From Deltaproteobacteria bacterium (GTDB lineage: Bacteria > Bdellovibrionota_B > Oligoflexia > Oligoflexales > Bog-1112): a stretch of DNA of 46,830 bases. Below are positions 8,148 through 17,340 of this stretch, piece by piece. A program made the position numbers and the translations under genes. The stretch's first letter is position 1, and every line of letters starts with the position of its first letter. The notes beneath the pieces are model-generated. The model searched no databases. It saw nothing but the letters and a program-made list of their open reading frames with translations, and had not been told where the DNA came from. The stretch is taken from NCBI GenBank assembly GCA_947466225.1, contig CANIBL010000017.1, positions 1-46,830 on the forward strand, given 5' to 3'.

Positions 8148-9908
8148 TTATTTCTCTAACTCTTCCGTCTGTGTATTCTGAATGGCTTCTTCAATGGAGG
8201 TCAACCCTTCGATAACCTTAGAAATCGCAGATTGCCGCAACGTTACCATGCCTTTTGTTACTGCCACTTTTCGAATGACAGAAGCATCTTGGGTTTTTAA
8301 AATTACTTCTCGAATGTCATCATCGATCACCAGTAGCTCATGGATTGCCGTTCGACCGGAATACCCTTGCCCAAAACATTTTTCACATCCAGCGCCTACT
8401 CGATAAATCTCTTTGCCTTCAAGATCCGATTTTGGTAGCTCCATGAGTTCTAACTCACGCTCGGTCACGGTATGTTTGAGTCGACAATTCAAGCATAGCT
8501 TACGAATCAACCGCGTCGCGAGAATGCCAAGCACAGCAGAAGCAATTTGGAAAGGCTGAATATTAAGGTCATCTAATCGAGTAACGGTAGACGGTGCATC
8601 ATTGGTATGGAGCGTAGAGAAAACCAAGTGACCTGTAAGAGAAGATTGGACCGCAATAGAAGCTGTTTCTTCGTCTCGAATTTCCCCGATCATGATGACA
8701 TCGGGATCTTGTCGCAAAATGGCGCGAAGGCCCTCGCTAAAAGTGAGGCCGATTTTACTCTTTACATCGATTTGCCCTACACCTGGCAGTCGGTACTCTA
8801 CCGGGTCTTCGATGGTGAGAATGTTGATTTCTGACGAATTGATATGCAACACAGAAGCATATAGCAATGTGGTTTTTCCGGATCCTGTGGGACCCGTTAC
8901 CAAAATGATGCCGTGTTTTTTTGCCAGCAGCATTTTCCACTTTGGCAGCACATTCACTGCATCCATACCCATATCTTCAATGCGCTTTACCCCTGCAGAC
9001 TTATCCAAAAGACGCATCACCACCCGTTCGCCATGGGCTGTTGGCAAAATCGATAGTCGAACATCTACATCTTTCCCTGCTACTTTGATGCTGATGCGGC
9101 CGTCCTGCGGGATTCGTTTCTCTGCAATATTCAACTTACCAATAATCTTGATACGAGAGACCAAAGAGTTCAGGTGGCGCTTCGGTAGTTGCATTTTGTC
9201 ATGCAATACCCCATCCAACCGAAATCGAACCACAATGTCATTCTCATAGGGTTCGATGTGAATATCGGAAGCACGCTCTTTTACAGATCGAGAAAGAAGC
9301 CCATTTACCAACCGAATAATCGGTTTTTCATCATCTGTGGACTCGAGTAAATCTCGGGTTTCTTCTAAGTCATCCAAAGAATCATCGGGTACGTTCAGCT
9401 CATCAATGACTTTTTCAGATGCATCATGGGACTTTTCATACACCCGGTTAATGGCGTTGGAAATAGAAGCTGGCGAAGAAATCACGATATTGATGTTGGT
9501 CGACAAAATCAGCCGCAAATCATCCAGCGGGAAAATATTCAACGGATCTGCTACTGCTACCGTCACATTAAATTCATCTCGTGCAATGGGAAGAATCAAA
9601 TTGTCCCGACTGAATTGAATCGGAATGTTCTCCACCAAGAGCGGGTCAATTTCGCTAATCGGGAGTTTTTCATAGTACGGTAGCTCTAACTGCCGAGCGA
9701 GGGCGCGCAACATATTCTCTTCTGTGACAAACTCTCGATCGATGAGGATCTCGCCTAGTTTTTTCTTGCTAGACTGTTGTTGAGATAGCGCCTCTTTAAG
9801 CTGTTCTTCGGTAAGCGCAGCTGACTCGATCAAAATTTGACCCAAACTCTTTCGGTGCTTGCGCTCCGATTGCAAAGAATTTGGTTGTGACCCACGCTCT
9901 TGCGTCAT
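8148..9908 (-). CDS. gspE: Type II secretion ATPase GspE
   Basis: The 586-residue assembly ATPase has MshEN-like N-terminal segments (LGQILIESAALTEEQL and LGEILIDREFVTEENML, about 22-70). A RecA-like core follows, with Asp box ERASDIHIEPYENDIVVRFR near 211, Walker A GPTGSGKTTLLY at 339-350, Walker B LRQDPDVIMIGEIRDEET, and a His box around TGHLVFSTLHTNDA. The zinc-type tetracysteine pair (CLNC ... CEKC) near the C-terminus is complete. GspE hydrolyses ATP in the cytoplasm to power pseudopilus assembly. It starts two bases after the gspD1 stop. All key residues appear intact. Confidence 0.97.
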   Translation of the reverse strand: MTQERGSQPNSLQSERKHRKSLGQILIESAALTEEQLKEALSQQQSSKKKLGEILIDREFVTEENMLRALARQLELPYYEKLPISEIDPLLVENIPIQFSRDNLILPIARDEFNVTVAVADPLNIFPLDDLRLILSTNINIVISSPASISNAINRVYEKSHDASEKVIDELNVPDDSLDDLEETRDLLESTDDEKPIIRLVNGLLSRSVKERASDIHIEPYENDIVVRFRLDGVLHDKMQLPKRHLNSLVSRIKIIGKLNIAEKRIPQDGRISIKVAGKDVDVRLSILPTAHGERVVMRLLDKSAGVKRIEDMGMDAVNVLPKWKMLLAKKHGIILVTGPTGSGKTTLLYASVLHINSSEINILTIEDPVEYRLPGVGQIDVKSKIGLTFSEGLRAILRQDPDVIMIGEIRDEETASIAVQSSLTGHLVFSTLHTNDAPSTVTRLDDLNIQPFQIASAVLGILATRLIRKLCLNCRLKHTVTERELELMELPKSDLEGKEIYRVGAGCEKCFGQGYSGRTAIHELLVIDDDIREVILKTQDASVIRKVAVTKGMVTLRQSAISKVIEGLTSIEEAIQNTQTEELEK

Positions 9909-9910
9909 AG

Positions 9911-12520
9911 TTATCGTCCTTTGTTTTTGTCATCAGAGGCGGGAACTGGTTGTGCCTGCTCCAAATCCCCACCCGGCTCAATCAACTCTCCTGCGGGAGA
10001 GAGAACCCCGGCTTTGGGTGGAATTACTGGAGGAGGCTCTTCTAGGCTACCCACCCCAATTTCTTCTCCATACTCTCCGTCGCCTGAGGAAACCGGTACA
10101 GCAACCTCTGCTTCTTTACGTCGGGCTACCGGCTCATCATCTTTTTCGTATCCTAATATTTGGAAAATTTCTTTTCGCTGTTGATCCAATCGCTGCTGCT
10201 CGGCCTTATCGATGGGGGTCGCGTTAAATTCCCCCTTTTCTACTGTCGGCAGCTTTTCGTAGAATTTATCGTTCTTATAATTGGAGCCATACACCCCTTC
10301 AAAGAATTTGTCTCGATCCGCCAATTTGTTTTTGTAGATCACAGCCAAATCTTCTGCGCCATGGACGATATGGGGTGTCAAGAAAATAACCAAGTTGTTC
10401 TTGGAACTCGATACACTGGAGTTTCTAAATAGCCATCCAAGCAATGGGATATCTCCCAGCAACGGAATCTTCTTATACACTTCTGATTCAGTGTGGTTCA
10501 CCAAACCGGAAATCACGATGGTTTGAGAGTTTTTCACAATCACGATCTGTTTGGATTTTCTCTTGGCTACTTGCGGCAGCTTTGTCGTTGGATCAATCGC
10601 TGTGATGGTATTGTTTTCTAAATCCAACTTTAAGGTTACATAATTGGAGTGACTGATATTGGGCGTAATGGTCAATGTAAGTGCAACTTCTTCTTTTTCC
10701 ACCTTTGGTACCGGAGTTCCGGTCGTCGGATTTACAGCAGAAGAGTTAAAATACACCTGACTTCCCACGGTAATCGATGCCTCTTCGTTGTTAGACGTCA
10801 AAATATGAGGCGAAGATAAAATTTTGGTGTTCTGATCTGTCTTTACCAAGTTTATCAAGGCGCCTGGGGTAAAATTACCCAGTCCTGGTACGTTAATAGA
10901 TGTACCGGAGAGAATTCCGATATTCATGCTATCAGCAAATGCGCCTGCAACACCGGCTGCATTGGTTGCCTTCGATGCACCGGCCATCCCGTTGTCTGAG
11001 CTGGCTACAATAAGAGGTGCCATACGAGCTGCTTCCCATCCTACAACCCCTTTTGCGCCACTTTCTTTTCCCCATCCAGAAAAAATGGAAGTGCCAAAGA
11101 CCAGCCCATTTCCCTCGGTCAAATCAAGAATTTCCGCTTCTACATATACTTGGGCACGGCGTACATCGAGCTTGCGAATCAGGGTATTCAACGCGTCGTA
11201 GGCAACCCGAGATCCGGTGATCAAAAGAGAGTTTGAAGACTCATCTGCCGTAACTTTTACTCCATCTCCCAACTCAGCAACGGAAGGTGCAGAGTCTTTT
11301 TTTCCGAGGGAAGAAGTTAACGGTCGACTGAAAGGGGAAGGTGAACCTGATTTGTTACCACCGCCCTGCATTAGACTGGAAAGCGTAGCAGCTAATTTTT
11401 TCGCATCTGCATAATCCAGTGGACGCACATGAATGGAGGCTTGCATTGTAGGATCATCAATTTTTATATCAAACTGCTTGACCAACTCTCGAACATCTTT
11501 GATGGTGCGTGGTGGTCCAAATATGATCACGGAGTTGGATTTGTCATCCGTCAAAATTTTAAAGGTGTTATACCCGCTTCCACTGCCTCCACCGCGATTT
11601 TTGGAGGAAGCTTGCAAGATTTGGTTAACCTTATCGGCAATGCTTTTGGCATCCGAATATTTGGCGGGCACGATCAGTACCTTGTTTTGTTGAGATTGAA
11701 CGTCTAATAGTTCCAAAATGGAGAGAATGCGAAGTACCTTATATCCGCTGTCACTGATGATCAACGTATTGGTTGGCTCATATGCGATCATTGAATTGGC
11801 AGATACGATTTGACGCAACGTAGATTGCACCTGCTTTGCATCAATGTATTTCAAAGGGATGATTTGGGTAATGACTTCATCCGTGCGAGGCGCCCAATTG
11901 GCACCATAGAACGTTTTTCGGCTCCCCTTTACAGCAGCTGAAAACTTCACAATCTTAATCATATCACCGGTATCTTCGGTGGTCAGTCCTAGCATACTCA
12001 AAGCAGAAAGAAAGGCTTCATACGCGACTTCTTTGGTCACTTTTTTGGGGGAAATGATCTGAATTTTGCCTGTCACGTTGCGGTCCAACATGACGTTTTT
12101 TCCCGTCCATAAAGAAACGGCTTTGATCACATTTTGAATGTCTGTGGGTTCAGGAAAATCCACGCTCACCAATTCCCGACCTTCGGGCACATTGAGGGCG
12201 CCTTTTTTTGCAGCCGGGATGGAGATCATTTGCTCATCCATTGCATCATTTAGCTCATCATGCCCCACCTTACCGCCCGGTTTGTTCTGAGCGGCTTCTT
12301 TCTCCTGATTGAGTTTATCCTCCGGCTTCCCGGTTGAAACGCCCGCTTTTTGGGCCTTGATGATGATTGAATCATCTTTTTTCTGACCTGGCCCCTTTGG
12401 TTTTGGTGCTGGGGTGGATCGTAGAGGTCCTTGCACCTCAGTCGACTGCGAAAACCCTAGGCAACAAATCGAAAGAAAGCCGACCGCGATCCATGCTTTT
12501 ACAACCGAAATTTTTTCCAT
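9911..12520 (-). CDS. gspD: Type II secretion outer-membrane secretin GspD (main copy, GspD1)
   Basis: This 869-residue secretin has a Sec signal peptide (about 1-25) and a low-complexity Lys/Pro/Gln linker. An N0 domain follows (VSVDFPEPTDIQNVIKAVSLW near 95), then three KH-like N1-N3 repeats, and the barrel domain with LSGTSINVPGLGNFTPGALI, KILSSPHILTSNNEEASITVG and the C-terminal secretin signature around IPLLGDIPLLGWLF. It forms the multimeric outer-membrane exit channel. A hydrophilic C-terminal extension of roughly 140 residues, rich in Glu/Pro, follows the barrel and could bind a pilotin or other partner. SD TGAGGAAAAG precedes the ATG. It is the larger of two adjacent paralogues. Confidence 0.96.
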   Translation of the reverse strand: MEKISVVKAWIAVGFLSICCLGFSQSTEVQGPLRSTPAPKPKGPGQKKDDSIIIKAQKAGVSTGKPEDKLNQEKEAAQNKPGGKVGHDELNDAMDEQMISIPAAKKGALNVPEGRELVSVDFPEPTDIQNVIKAVSLWTGKNVMLDRNVTGKIQIISPKKVTKEVAYEAFLSALSMLGLTTEDTGDMIKIVKFSAAVKGSRKTFYGANWAPRTDEVITQIIPLKYIDAKQVQSTLRQIVSANSMIAYEPTNTLIISDSGYKVLRILSILELLDVQSQQNKVLIVPAKYSDAKSIADKVNQILQASSKNRGGGSGSGYNTFKILTDDKSNSVIIFGPPRTIKDVRELVKQFDIKIDDPTMQASIHVRPLDYADAKKLAATLSSLMQGGGNKSGSPSPFSRPLTSSLGKKDSAPSVAELGDGVKVTADESSNSLLITGSRVAYDALNTLIRKLDVRRAQVYVEAEILDLTEGNGLVFGTSIFSGWGKESGAKGVVGWEAARMAPLIVASSDNGMAGASKATNAAGVAGAFADSMNIGILSGTSINVPGLGNFTPGALINLVKTDQNTKILSSPHILTSNNEEASITVGSQVYFNSSAVNPTTGTPVPKVEKEEVALTLTITPNISHSNYVTLKLDLENNTITAIDPTTKLPQVAKRKSKQIVIVKNSQTIVISGLVNHTESEVYKKIPLLGDIPLLGWLFRNSSVSSSKNNLVIFLTPHIVHGAEDLAVIYKNKLADRDKFFEGVYGSNYKNDKFYEKLPTVEKGEFNATPIDKAEQQRLDQQRKEIFQILGYEKDDEPVARRKEAEVAVPVSSGDGEYGEEIGVGSLEEPPPVIPPKAGVLSPAGELIEPGGDLEQAQPVPASDDKNKGR

Positions 12521-12551
12521 CTTTTCCTCACTGCAATCCAGGGATCATTTT

Positions 12552-14498
12552 TTATGATTGTGAACGAGTGATACCACTCGCTTTCTTCAATTTTTCCAAG
12601 GGTTCTTCATATTGACTGGAGTATCCAGTGGTTTCGTCCATCGGTGTAGCTTTCATAAATAGCATCAAGTTCTCTTCTGTCTGTAAATCCTGAGTGCTGC
12701 GAGCAAAAATGCTAACAACCGGAATATCCGACAACCCGGGGATTTTTTTCTCCGTCTTAGATATTATACTTCTTCTCAATCCTGACATCAGAATCATCTG
12801 CCCATTTCTGGCTTGTAAAATTTGTTTGGCTTTTCTCTTGCCTAATTCTGGGTATCCATTCGGCTGAATCCCCGCGACCGTGGTATCTTCTACTTCTACT
12901 TCCAATTGTGTATAAATCCCTTGGGCGTCTCCATGGGGCGTAATTCGAAGTGTAAGCCCGATATCTTGTCGATCTATGTTGGGCTGAGTTTGTGTTGTGC
13001 CCAGTCCAGCTTGAATGGGGATGTTGAAGAACAACCGTTGGCCCACGCTAAAAGTGGCTTCTTGTTGATCCTGGGTGAGCAAAAAAGGCTCTGACAATAC
13101 TTTGGTATCACTGTCGGTTTTAAGCGTTTTTAGGAGAGCTTGCGGGGTAAAATTTCCCAAACCGGGAATCTCTACCTGGGTGCCAGATAAATAGGAGAAC
13201 GTGACTCCCTCATCGAAGGTAGAGGCAGTGAGTTGAGCTTGTTGGCTTTTGCTTGCACTCGTAGAGCCAGAATCGGAAGAGGCCAAGACCAAGGGGGCTG
13301 TTTGCGCGGCCTCCCAGCCAATCAACCCTTTCGTCTTATTTCCAGCTGCACCCGCAAGCAGCGAAGTCCCAAAGTTCATGGTAGAAGATTTTGTGACGGA
13401 AAAAATGTGCAATTCAATCCCATACTGACGTTTTTTCTGATCCAATTTTCGAACCACGGCAAGAAAAGTTTGAAAAGTATCTGCATCTGCAAGTACAAAC
13501 AGTGAATTGCTCGGCTCATCTGCTACCACTCGAATGGCCTCCTGTTTTGCGCCACCCATATTTGTGTCTTTTTTCTCCATCAGCTTTGCCGATTCTAGAA
13601 GAGCTGCCACACTTTTTGCTTCCGCAAATCGAAGCGGAACCAGATGTAAAGAAGAAGTCTTCTCCCCTTCTCGTGTATAGGAATCGATCTCTTTGATTAC
13701 GGTTAATAGAGATTCTATCTTCTGCACTGGGGCCGCGATCATAACAGAATTGGTACGAGAATCGGCTAAAAAGGTGCAATCGCCATAATTTTTATCTTCA
13801 GGCGATTTTTTAAATATCCCGAGTAGATGGGATACCATCGCCTCTGCGGAAAGCCGAGATACCGGATATATTTCTACCCGCATTTTTTGACGATCTACAT
13901 CGAGCACTTCAATAATTCGCATAACATGGTCGATATACATCCCCGTGTTACTAAGAATGAGTAGATTGGTTTTTTGTGAGACTTGAATGGTGCCCGAATT
14001 GGTGAAATTGGCGAGTACTCTCTTTAGTTCTTCTCCATCGGCATTTTTGAGTGGATATAGATAGGTGATGACATCTTCGGTTATCGGATATTCCCCTTGA
14101 AATACCTTCGTCGTGCTTTTGCGTGATTTGTCTATTTTTTCAATTCTGACCGCATCTCCTGCCTCCATGGCTGAATACCCGAGCTGCTGCAAGCTGGCAA
14201 GAAATGCGGCATAGCCATCTTCTTCGCTTACTTTGTCTGGAGAGATGATCGTAATTTTCCCCTTCACCTCTTGGGGAGTAAATAAGATGGTCCGATCTTT
14301 TTTCCACGCAGATACAGCCTGAATAAGAGCTGGAAGTTCAATGCCATCGGGAAAGTTCATCGATACATCTGCACGCAAAGCCCCAGCTCCCATGCCGAAG
14401 GAAAAACAAAGAGCCATCTCCATGTAACGCAGGAGATTCCCAACGCCCGCTTTGCGGGCTGGGAATGACGATGAACTATCAATGGGCATCAACGGCAT
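12552..14498 (-). CDS. Second secretin paralogue of the type II system (GspD2)
   Basis: A 648-residue secretin homologous to the next gene over its whole folded length: N0 (VSMNFPDGIELPALIQAVSAW), N1-N3 repeats, the barrel with VEIPGLGNFTPQALLKTLKTD, and the secretin signature with KKIPGLSDIPVVSIFAR. It lacks the long linker and the C-terminal extension of GspD1. Its ATG overlaps the gspC2 stop by one base (TAATG), so translation is coupled and this first start is preferred. No SD precedes the internal ATGs at 14423 or 14417. The consequence is a long n-region before the hydrophobic signal segment, part of it encoded by a palindromic repeat (14435-14471). Whether it co-assembles with GspD1 or forms its own channel is unknown. 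Confidence 0.88.
   Translation of the reverse strand: MPLMPIDSSSSFPARKAGVGNLLRYMEMALCFSFGMGAGALRADVSMNFPDGIELPALIQAVSAWKKDRTILFTPQEVKGKITIISPDKVSEEDGYAAFLASLQQLGYSAMEAGDAVRIEKIDKSRKSTTKVFQGEYPITEDVITYLYPLKNADGEELKRVLANFTNSGTIQVSQKTNLLILSNTGMYIDHVMRIIEVLDVDRQKMRVEIYPVSRLSAEAMVSHLLGIFKKSPEDKNYGDCTFLADSRTNSVMIAAPVQKIESLLTVIKEIDSYTREGEKTSSLHLVPLRFAEAKSVAALLESAKLMEKKDTNMGGAKQEAIRVVADEPSNSLFVLADADTFQTFLAVVRKLDQKKRQYGIELHIFSVTKSSTMNFGTSLLAGAAGNKTKGLIGWEAAQTAPLVLASSDSGSTSASKSQQAQLTASTFDEGVTFSYLSGTQVEIPGLGNFTPQALLKTLKTDSDTKVLSEPFLLTQDQQEATFSVGQRLFFNIPIQAGLGTTQTQPNIDRQDIGLTLRITPHGDAQGIYTQLEVEVEDTTVAGIQPNGYPELGKRKAKQILQARNGQMILMSGLRRSIISKTEKKIPGLSDIPVVSIFARSTQDLQTEENLMLFMKATPMDETTGYSSQYEEPLEKLKKASGITRSQS
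14435..14471 (+). repeat. Palindromic element family A, copy 1 (inside gspD2 coding sequence)
   Basis: This 37-nt imperfect palindrome has outer arms ATTCCCA/TGGGAAT and inner arms GCCCGC/GCGGGC around TTT, and ends in GGGAATGACGA. It matches the element at 36435-36471 (opposite strand, same length) and a shorter one at 17205-17231. On the minus strand it is read through in frame and encodes about 12 residues (SSFPARKAGVGN) in the signal-peptide n-region of GspD2. Confidence 0.7.
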
Positions 14499-15457
14499 TA
14501 TTCAATCTTTACATGAATGGTGGCTGAATCTTTGCCTTGTCGCAATACATCGATGACAATATTGCGAGACTCCAAGAAAGCTTGATATAAGGAGAAGCCA
14601 TTATTTGCATCCAGCTGCACCCGATTCACCTGTACCACAATATCGCCATCCTTTAGTCCAACTTTGTCAAAGAGCGTACCGGACTCAATACCAAATATCT
14701 TATATCCGTTGACTTTTTCTCCCTCTGCATTGGGCACAATATGTGCTGTTTGAATGATTTTGCTAAATCCTTCTCCCAACTCCCCTGTGACCCATTTGGA
14801 ACCCAACACAACCGGAGCACCACCAGCCGAGCTACCTCCTGCGGATTCTGTTTTCGCCAATTCATCAAATCCTTTGATTTGAAGGCATTCTTTTCTACCA
14901 GCATGATTCAAAATCACTTGATTACGCTCAACCCGTACAACCGAAGCATCGGATCCAATAATAAGATCCCCTACACCATAAATATCTGAGAATTCATACC
15001 CTGTTTCTTGAACCACAGCATAGGATTTCCCCGTATCAGAGAAGACAGTCCCCACTAAGGTGGCCTTCACCTTGGTGGGAACACAAGGCGTAGAATCATC
15101 AAAAGTCTTTCCCGCGTTGGTCGGCGTAATTTTTTCGTCTTCTTCTTTAGGTAATTCACCGCTTCTATTAAATACATTTCGATTTAATATGGTCTTTTTT
15201 ACCACCAAATAGTTGATTTTTTCCCCAGAGGCCAAAGAAACCGTCGGATCTGTTTTGGGGATCATATCCGCCTGTAAAAAGGGACGCACAAAAAACGGAA
15301 TAAAAAAAGACGATGCCATGCTAGCTGCAATAAGCGAGACAAAGCATACAAAAATACCTTGAATGAAGAAGATGATCCACTCATCTGGTATTTTGAATTT
15401 CTTCTCCTGAAACACCGCTAGTGTTTTTTGGAAAAATTGTAGCAGCCGTTCTTTCAT
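14498..15457 (-). CDS. Second GspC-type clamp protein with PDZ domain (GspC2)
   Basis: This bitopic inner-membrane protein of about 319 residues has a cytoplasmic tail, one transmembrane helix (around FIQGIFVCFVSLIAASMASSF) and a periplasmic homology region containing ATLVGTVFSDTGKSYAVVQE and the IYGVGDLIIGSDASVV motif. It ends in a PDZ domain (YKIFGIESGTLFDKVGLKDGD). GspC links the GspL/M platform to the N0 domain of the secretin, and the PDZ may select substrates. It lies between gspC1 and gspD2 and is coupled to gspD2 by TAATG. The ATG at 15457 is preferred; a TTG at 15475 is open but no convincing SD is seen for either. It is a diverged paralogue of GspC1. Confidence 0.85.
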   Translation of the reverse strand: MKERLLQFFQKTLAVFQEKKFKIPDEWIIFFIQGIFVCFVSLIAASMASSFFIPFFVRPFLQADMIPKTDPTVSLASGEKINYLVVKKTILNRNVFNRSGELPKEEDEKITPTNAGKTFDDSTPCVPTKVKATLVGTVFSDTGKSYAVVQETGYEFSDIYGVGDLIIGSDASVVRVERNQVILNHAGRKECLQIKGFDELAKTESAGGSSAGGAPVVLGSKWVTGELGEGFSKIIQTAHIVPNAEGEKVNGYKIFGIESGTLFDKVGLKDGDIVVQVNRVQLDANNGFSLYQAFLESRNIVIDVLRQGKDSATIHVKIE

Positions 15458-15476
15458 AGATGCATATCCACGCAAC

Positions 15477-16490
15477 TCACTTGGTTTGCAGGTTAAAGGT
15501 CATCTGTTTGCCTCCACGCTCGACCCGGAACTCTACGTCAGATTCCCCTCTCAAGGAATTCAGTAGTTTGACAGATTGTGCTGCATCTGAGAGAGATACG
15601 CCGTTTACTTCGCGAACTACATCATCATTTTGCAAGCCCAATTTCTCAAAGATCGAATCTTTTCGAATTCGAGTCAGACGAAACCCAGCCAATTCATTTC
15701 CCACCAGATTTGGCTCCGCCTTGGCATCTTGCAAAACTTTACTCAAATCATTGGTTAACAATTTGGTTCGAAAGTCCGTAGATACGGTAATGGCAGTACC
15801 TTGTCGTTCAAACCCGTCCTCTTTATATTTGTCAGGCGGTGGCTCTGTGGCAAAGCCTTGATTGGCACTAGAAGAATCTACGCCTTTTTTCTTGCGCTTT
15901 TTATCTAGATTGAGATTTCTTTCCAATTGGAAATACTCGCGATGTCCGCCTCGCTCTACAATCACGCGGTCTTGCAAAATCTCTGAGACGGTAGCATCGG
16001 TTCCAAGCAAATCGCCCACAAAGAAGCTATTGGCTACATGCTTGGCTGTATCCTCTATAACGGCGATCCCCGAGTGAGGGTCTCCTCCAAAAATAATCCC
16101 CACACAAGTAAAAGGAAGGGTAGATTTAATGGCTTCTATGCCTGTGTATGCTTTCTCTGCTTTTTCTTCTTCCGGTACCTCACCGGCTCGATTGAAGAGA
16201 TTTCGATCGAGAACGACTTTCGTTTTCTCCTCTGTAAGGGTAACTTTTTCTTTCCAATCGAGTGGAGCAGAAGGGTTTTTTTTCGCCTCTGTCAGCATGG
16301 ATAGAGGCGAAAACCAATGCGAAATGGCAGAAGTGGCGAGAGAGGCAAAGACAAATGCGGAAGCCAGAATATACAAAGAAATTCGAATCGGAAATTTTCG
16401 AACCCGCTTGTACTCCAGCCATTCGTATAAAAGACGATCAGTAAAACCCATAAGTTGGCCTACATCCTCATCCGGAATTCTCAACAGCAT
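15477..16490 (-). CDS. gspC: Type II secretion clamp protein GspC (first copy, GspC1)
   Basis: The 337-residue protein has a short cytoplasmic segment, one transmembrane helix (about 40-60, YILASAFVFASLATSAI) and the GspC homology region (FTCVGIIFGGDPHSGIAVIE, then FFVGDLLGTDATVSEIL). It continues with a Lys-rich linker, the segment YKEDGFERQGTAITVS and a C-terminal PDZ domain (AGFRLTRIRKDSIFEKLGL). It is the first gene of the T2SS operon. A TATAAT box at 16504-16499 would place transcription almost at the first ATG (16490), so the message could be leaderless; otherwise the ATG at 16451, which gives a more compact cytoplasmic tail, may be used. Confidence 0.87.
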   Translation of the reverse strand: MLLRIPDEDVGQLMGFTDRLLYEWLEYKRVRKFPIRISLYILASAFVFASLATSAISHWFSPLSMLTEAKKNPSAPLDWKEKVTLTEEKTKVVLDRNLFNRAGEVPEEEKAEKAYTGIEAIKSTLPFTCVGIIFGGDPHSGIAVIEDTAKHVANSFFVGDLLGTDATVSEILQDRVIVERGGHREYFQLERNLNLDKKRKKKGVDSSSANQGFATEPPPDKYKEDGFERQGTAITVSTDFRTKLLTNDLSKVLQDAKAEPNLVGNELAGFRLTRIRKDSIFEKLGLQNDDVVREVNGVSLSDAAQSVKLLNSLRGESDVEFRVERGGKQMTFNLQTK

Positions 16491-16498
16491 CTACCCCG

Positions 16499-16531
16499 AT
16501 TATAGCTGATTCTAGCGAAAATCGATCAAAA
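16499..16531 (-). promoter_or_regulatory. Candidate promoter of the T2SS operon
   Basis: A perfect TATAAT on the minus strand (16504-16499) stands directly before gspC1. Upstream, a TTGATC lies 19 nt away, longer than the ideal spacing, so the -35 is uncertain. This would give the gsp operon its own start point, separate from the upstream kinase-like gene on the same strand. Confidence 0.45.
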
Positions 16532-16557
16532 TGCGCTTGTGAGGTTAGGGTATTTTT

Positions 16558-17163
16558 CTATCTCTTCTTTTGCAATTTCAGGAAAAACTTTTTTACTAGC
16601 AGCTGCTTAAGGCCTCGCGCGACTTCCTCGGAAGTTGAATATTGATCGTTTACAATGAAATCAGCATTCTGACAAATTGATTCGCTTACTCCAAGAAGTT
16701 CAGCAAATTGTTTTTGTTTCTCCGGTTGGTCATGCAAATACCTCGATATCTCCGAAAAAAGAAGGGTGGGCTCTCTCAGTTCAGTTTGTTCACCGGACGC
16801 AAAGTAGGCTTGGACAGGGAAATCCAATAGAATGAGGGGGCCAATGCTTTTTACTGCTTTAGCTAGACATTCTCCTTGCCAGAGTCTCAAGGACAGCAGG
16901 ACCACATGATTATGTATTTTCTGTGCATCTGTCAGTGCTTCCAGAACCTTTTCTTCCAGTCCGGTGGGCGCATCCTTTATCAAATCTGCTACCGATCGTT
17001 TATGGGTATTTTCGATCCAGCCCTCCAGATTGAGGCAACCATATCCCAAGAACTGGGCTAATTCTTGTCCGATAACCCGCACGATCTCGATGCGCCCCCC
17101 CATCAAGACGATATTGCTGGTTAGCTTTTTCTGTATCTCATGCTTTTTTTCCACAGGGATCAA
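16558..17163 (-). CDS. Degenerate shikimate-kinase-like protein
   Basis: The 201-residue protein aligns by eye with shikimate kinase (AroK): NIVLMGGRIEIVRVIGQELA at about 18-37 corresponds to the beta1/P-loop/helix region. YGCLNLEGWIENTHKRSVADL matches the shikimate-binding segment, and SIGPLILLDFPVQAYFAS matches the later strand. The P-loop consensus GxxGxGKS/T is absent: no Lys-Ser/Thr follows the glycines, and the Asp-x-Asp of the substrate loop reads NLE. It is therefore unlikely to phosphorylate shikimate and may have a structural or regulatory role. It lies upstream of the T2SS operon on the same strand. In several proteobacteria aroK neighbours pilMNOPQ secretin operons, a similar arrangement. 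The ATG at 17163 starts MIPVEKKHEIQ. Confidence 0.6.
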   Translation of the reverse strand: MIPVEKKHEIQKKLTSNIVLMGGRIEIVRVIGQELAQFLGYGCLNLEGWIENTHKRSVADLIKDAPTGLEEKVLEALTDAQKIHNHVVLLSLRLWQGECLAKAVKSIGPLILLDFPVQAYFASGEQTELREPTLLFSEISRYLHDQPEKQKQFAELLGVSESICQNADFIVNDQYSTSEEVARGLKQLLVKKFFLKLQKKR

Positions 17164-17204
17164 ATCCTACAGGGGTGAAATCGTATTTCTATTCAACACA
17201 AGGA

Positions 17205-17231
17205 GATGCCCAGACGCCCTGGGCATGACGA
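17205..17231 (+). repeat. Palindromic element family A, short copy
   Basis: GATGCCCAG/CTGGGCAT forms an 8-bp stem around ACGCC, followed by GACGA. The flanks (AGGAGAT before, ATGACGA after) match copy 1 at 14435-14471, with the outer-arm pair T-A exchanged for G-C. It lies in the 177-bp divergent gap between the kinase-like gene and arginase. Confidence 0.55.
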
Positions 17232-17340
17232 ATAATTTGGATGCCAAGGAAAAAGAAGATAGCGCCTTACCCCCAGTCAAGGCAAGATGGAAAAAAAATC
17301 CCTCCCGTTCATTTTTATTGGCTTGCAAAGGAACGTTGCG

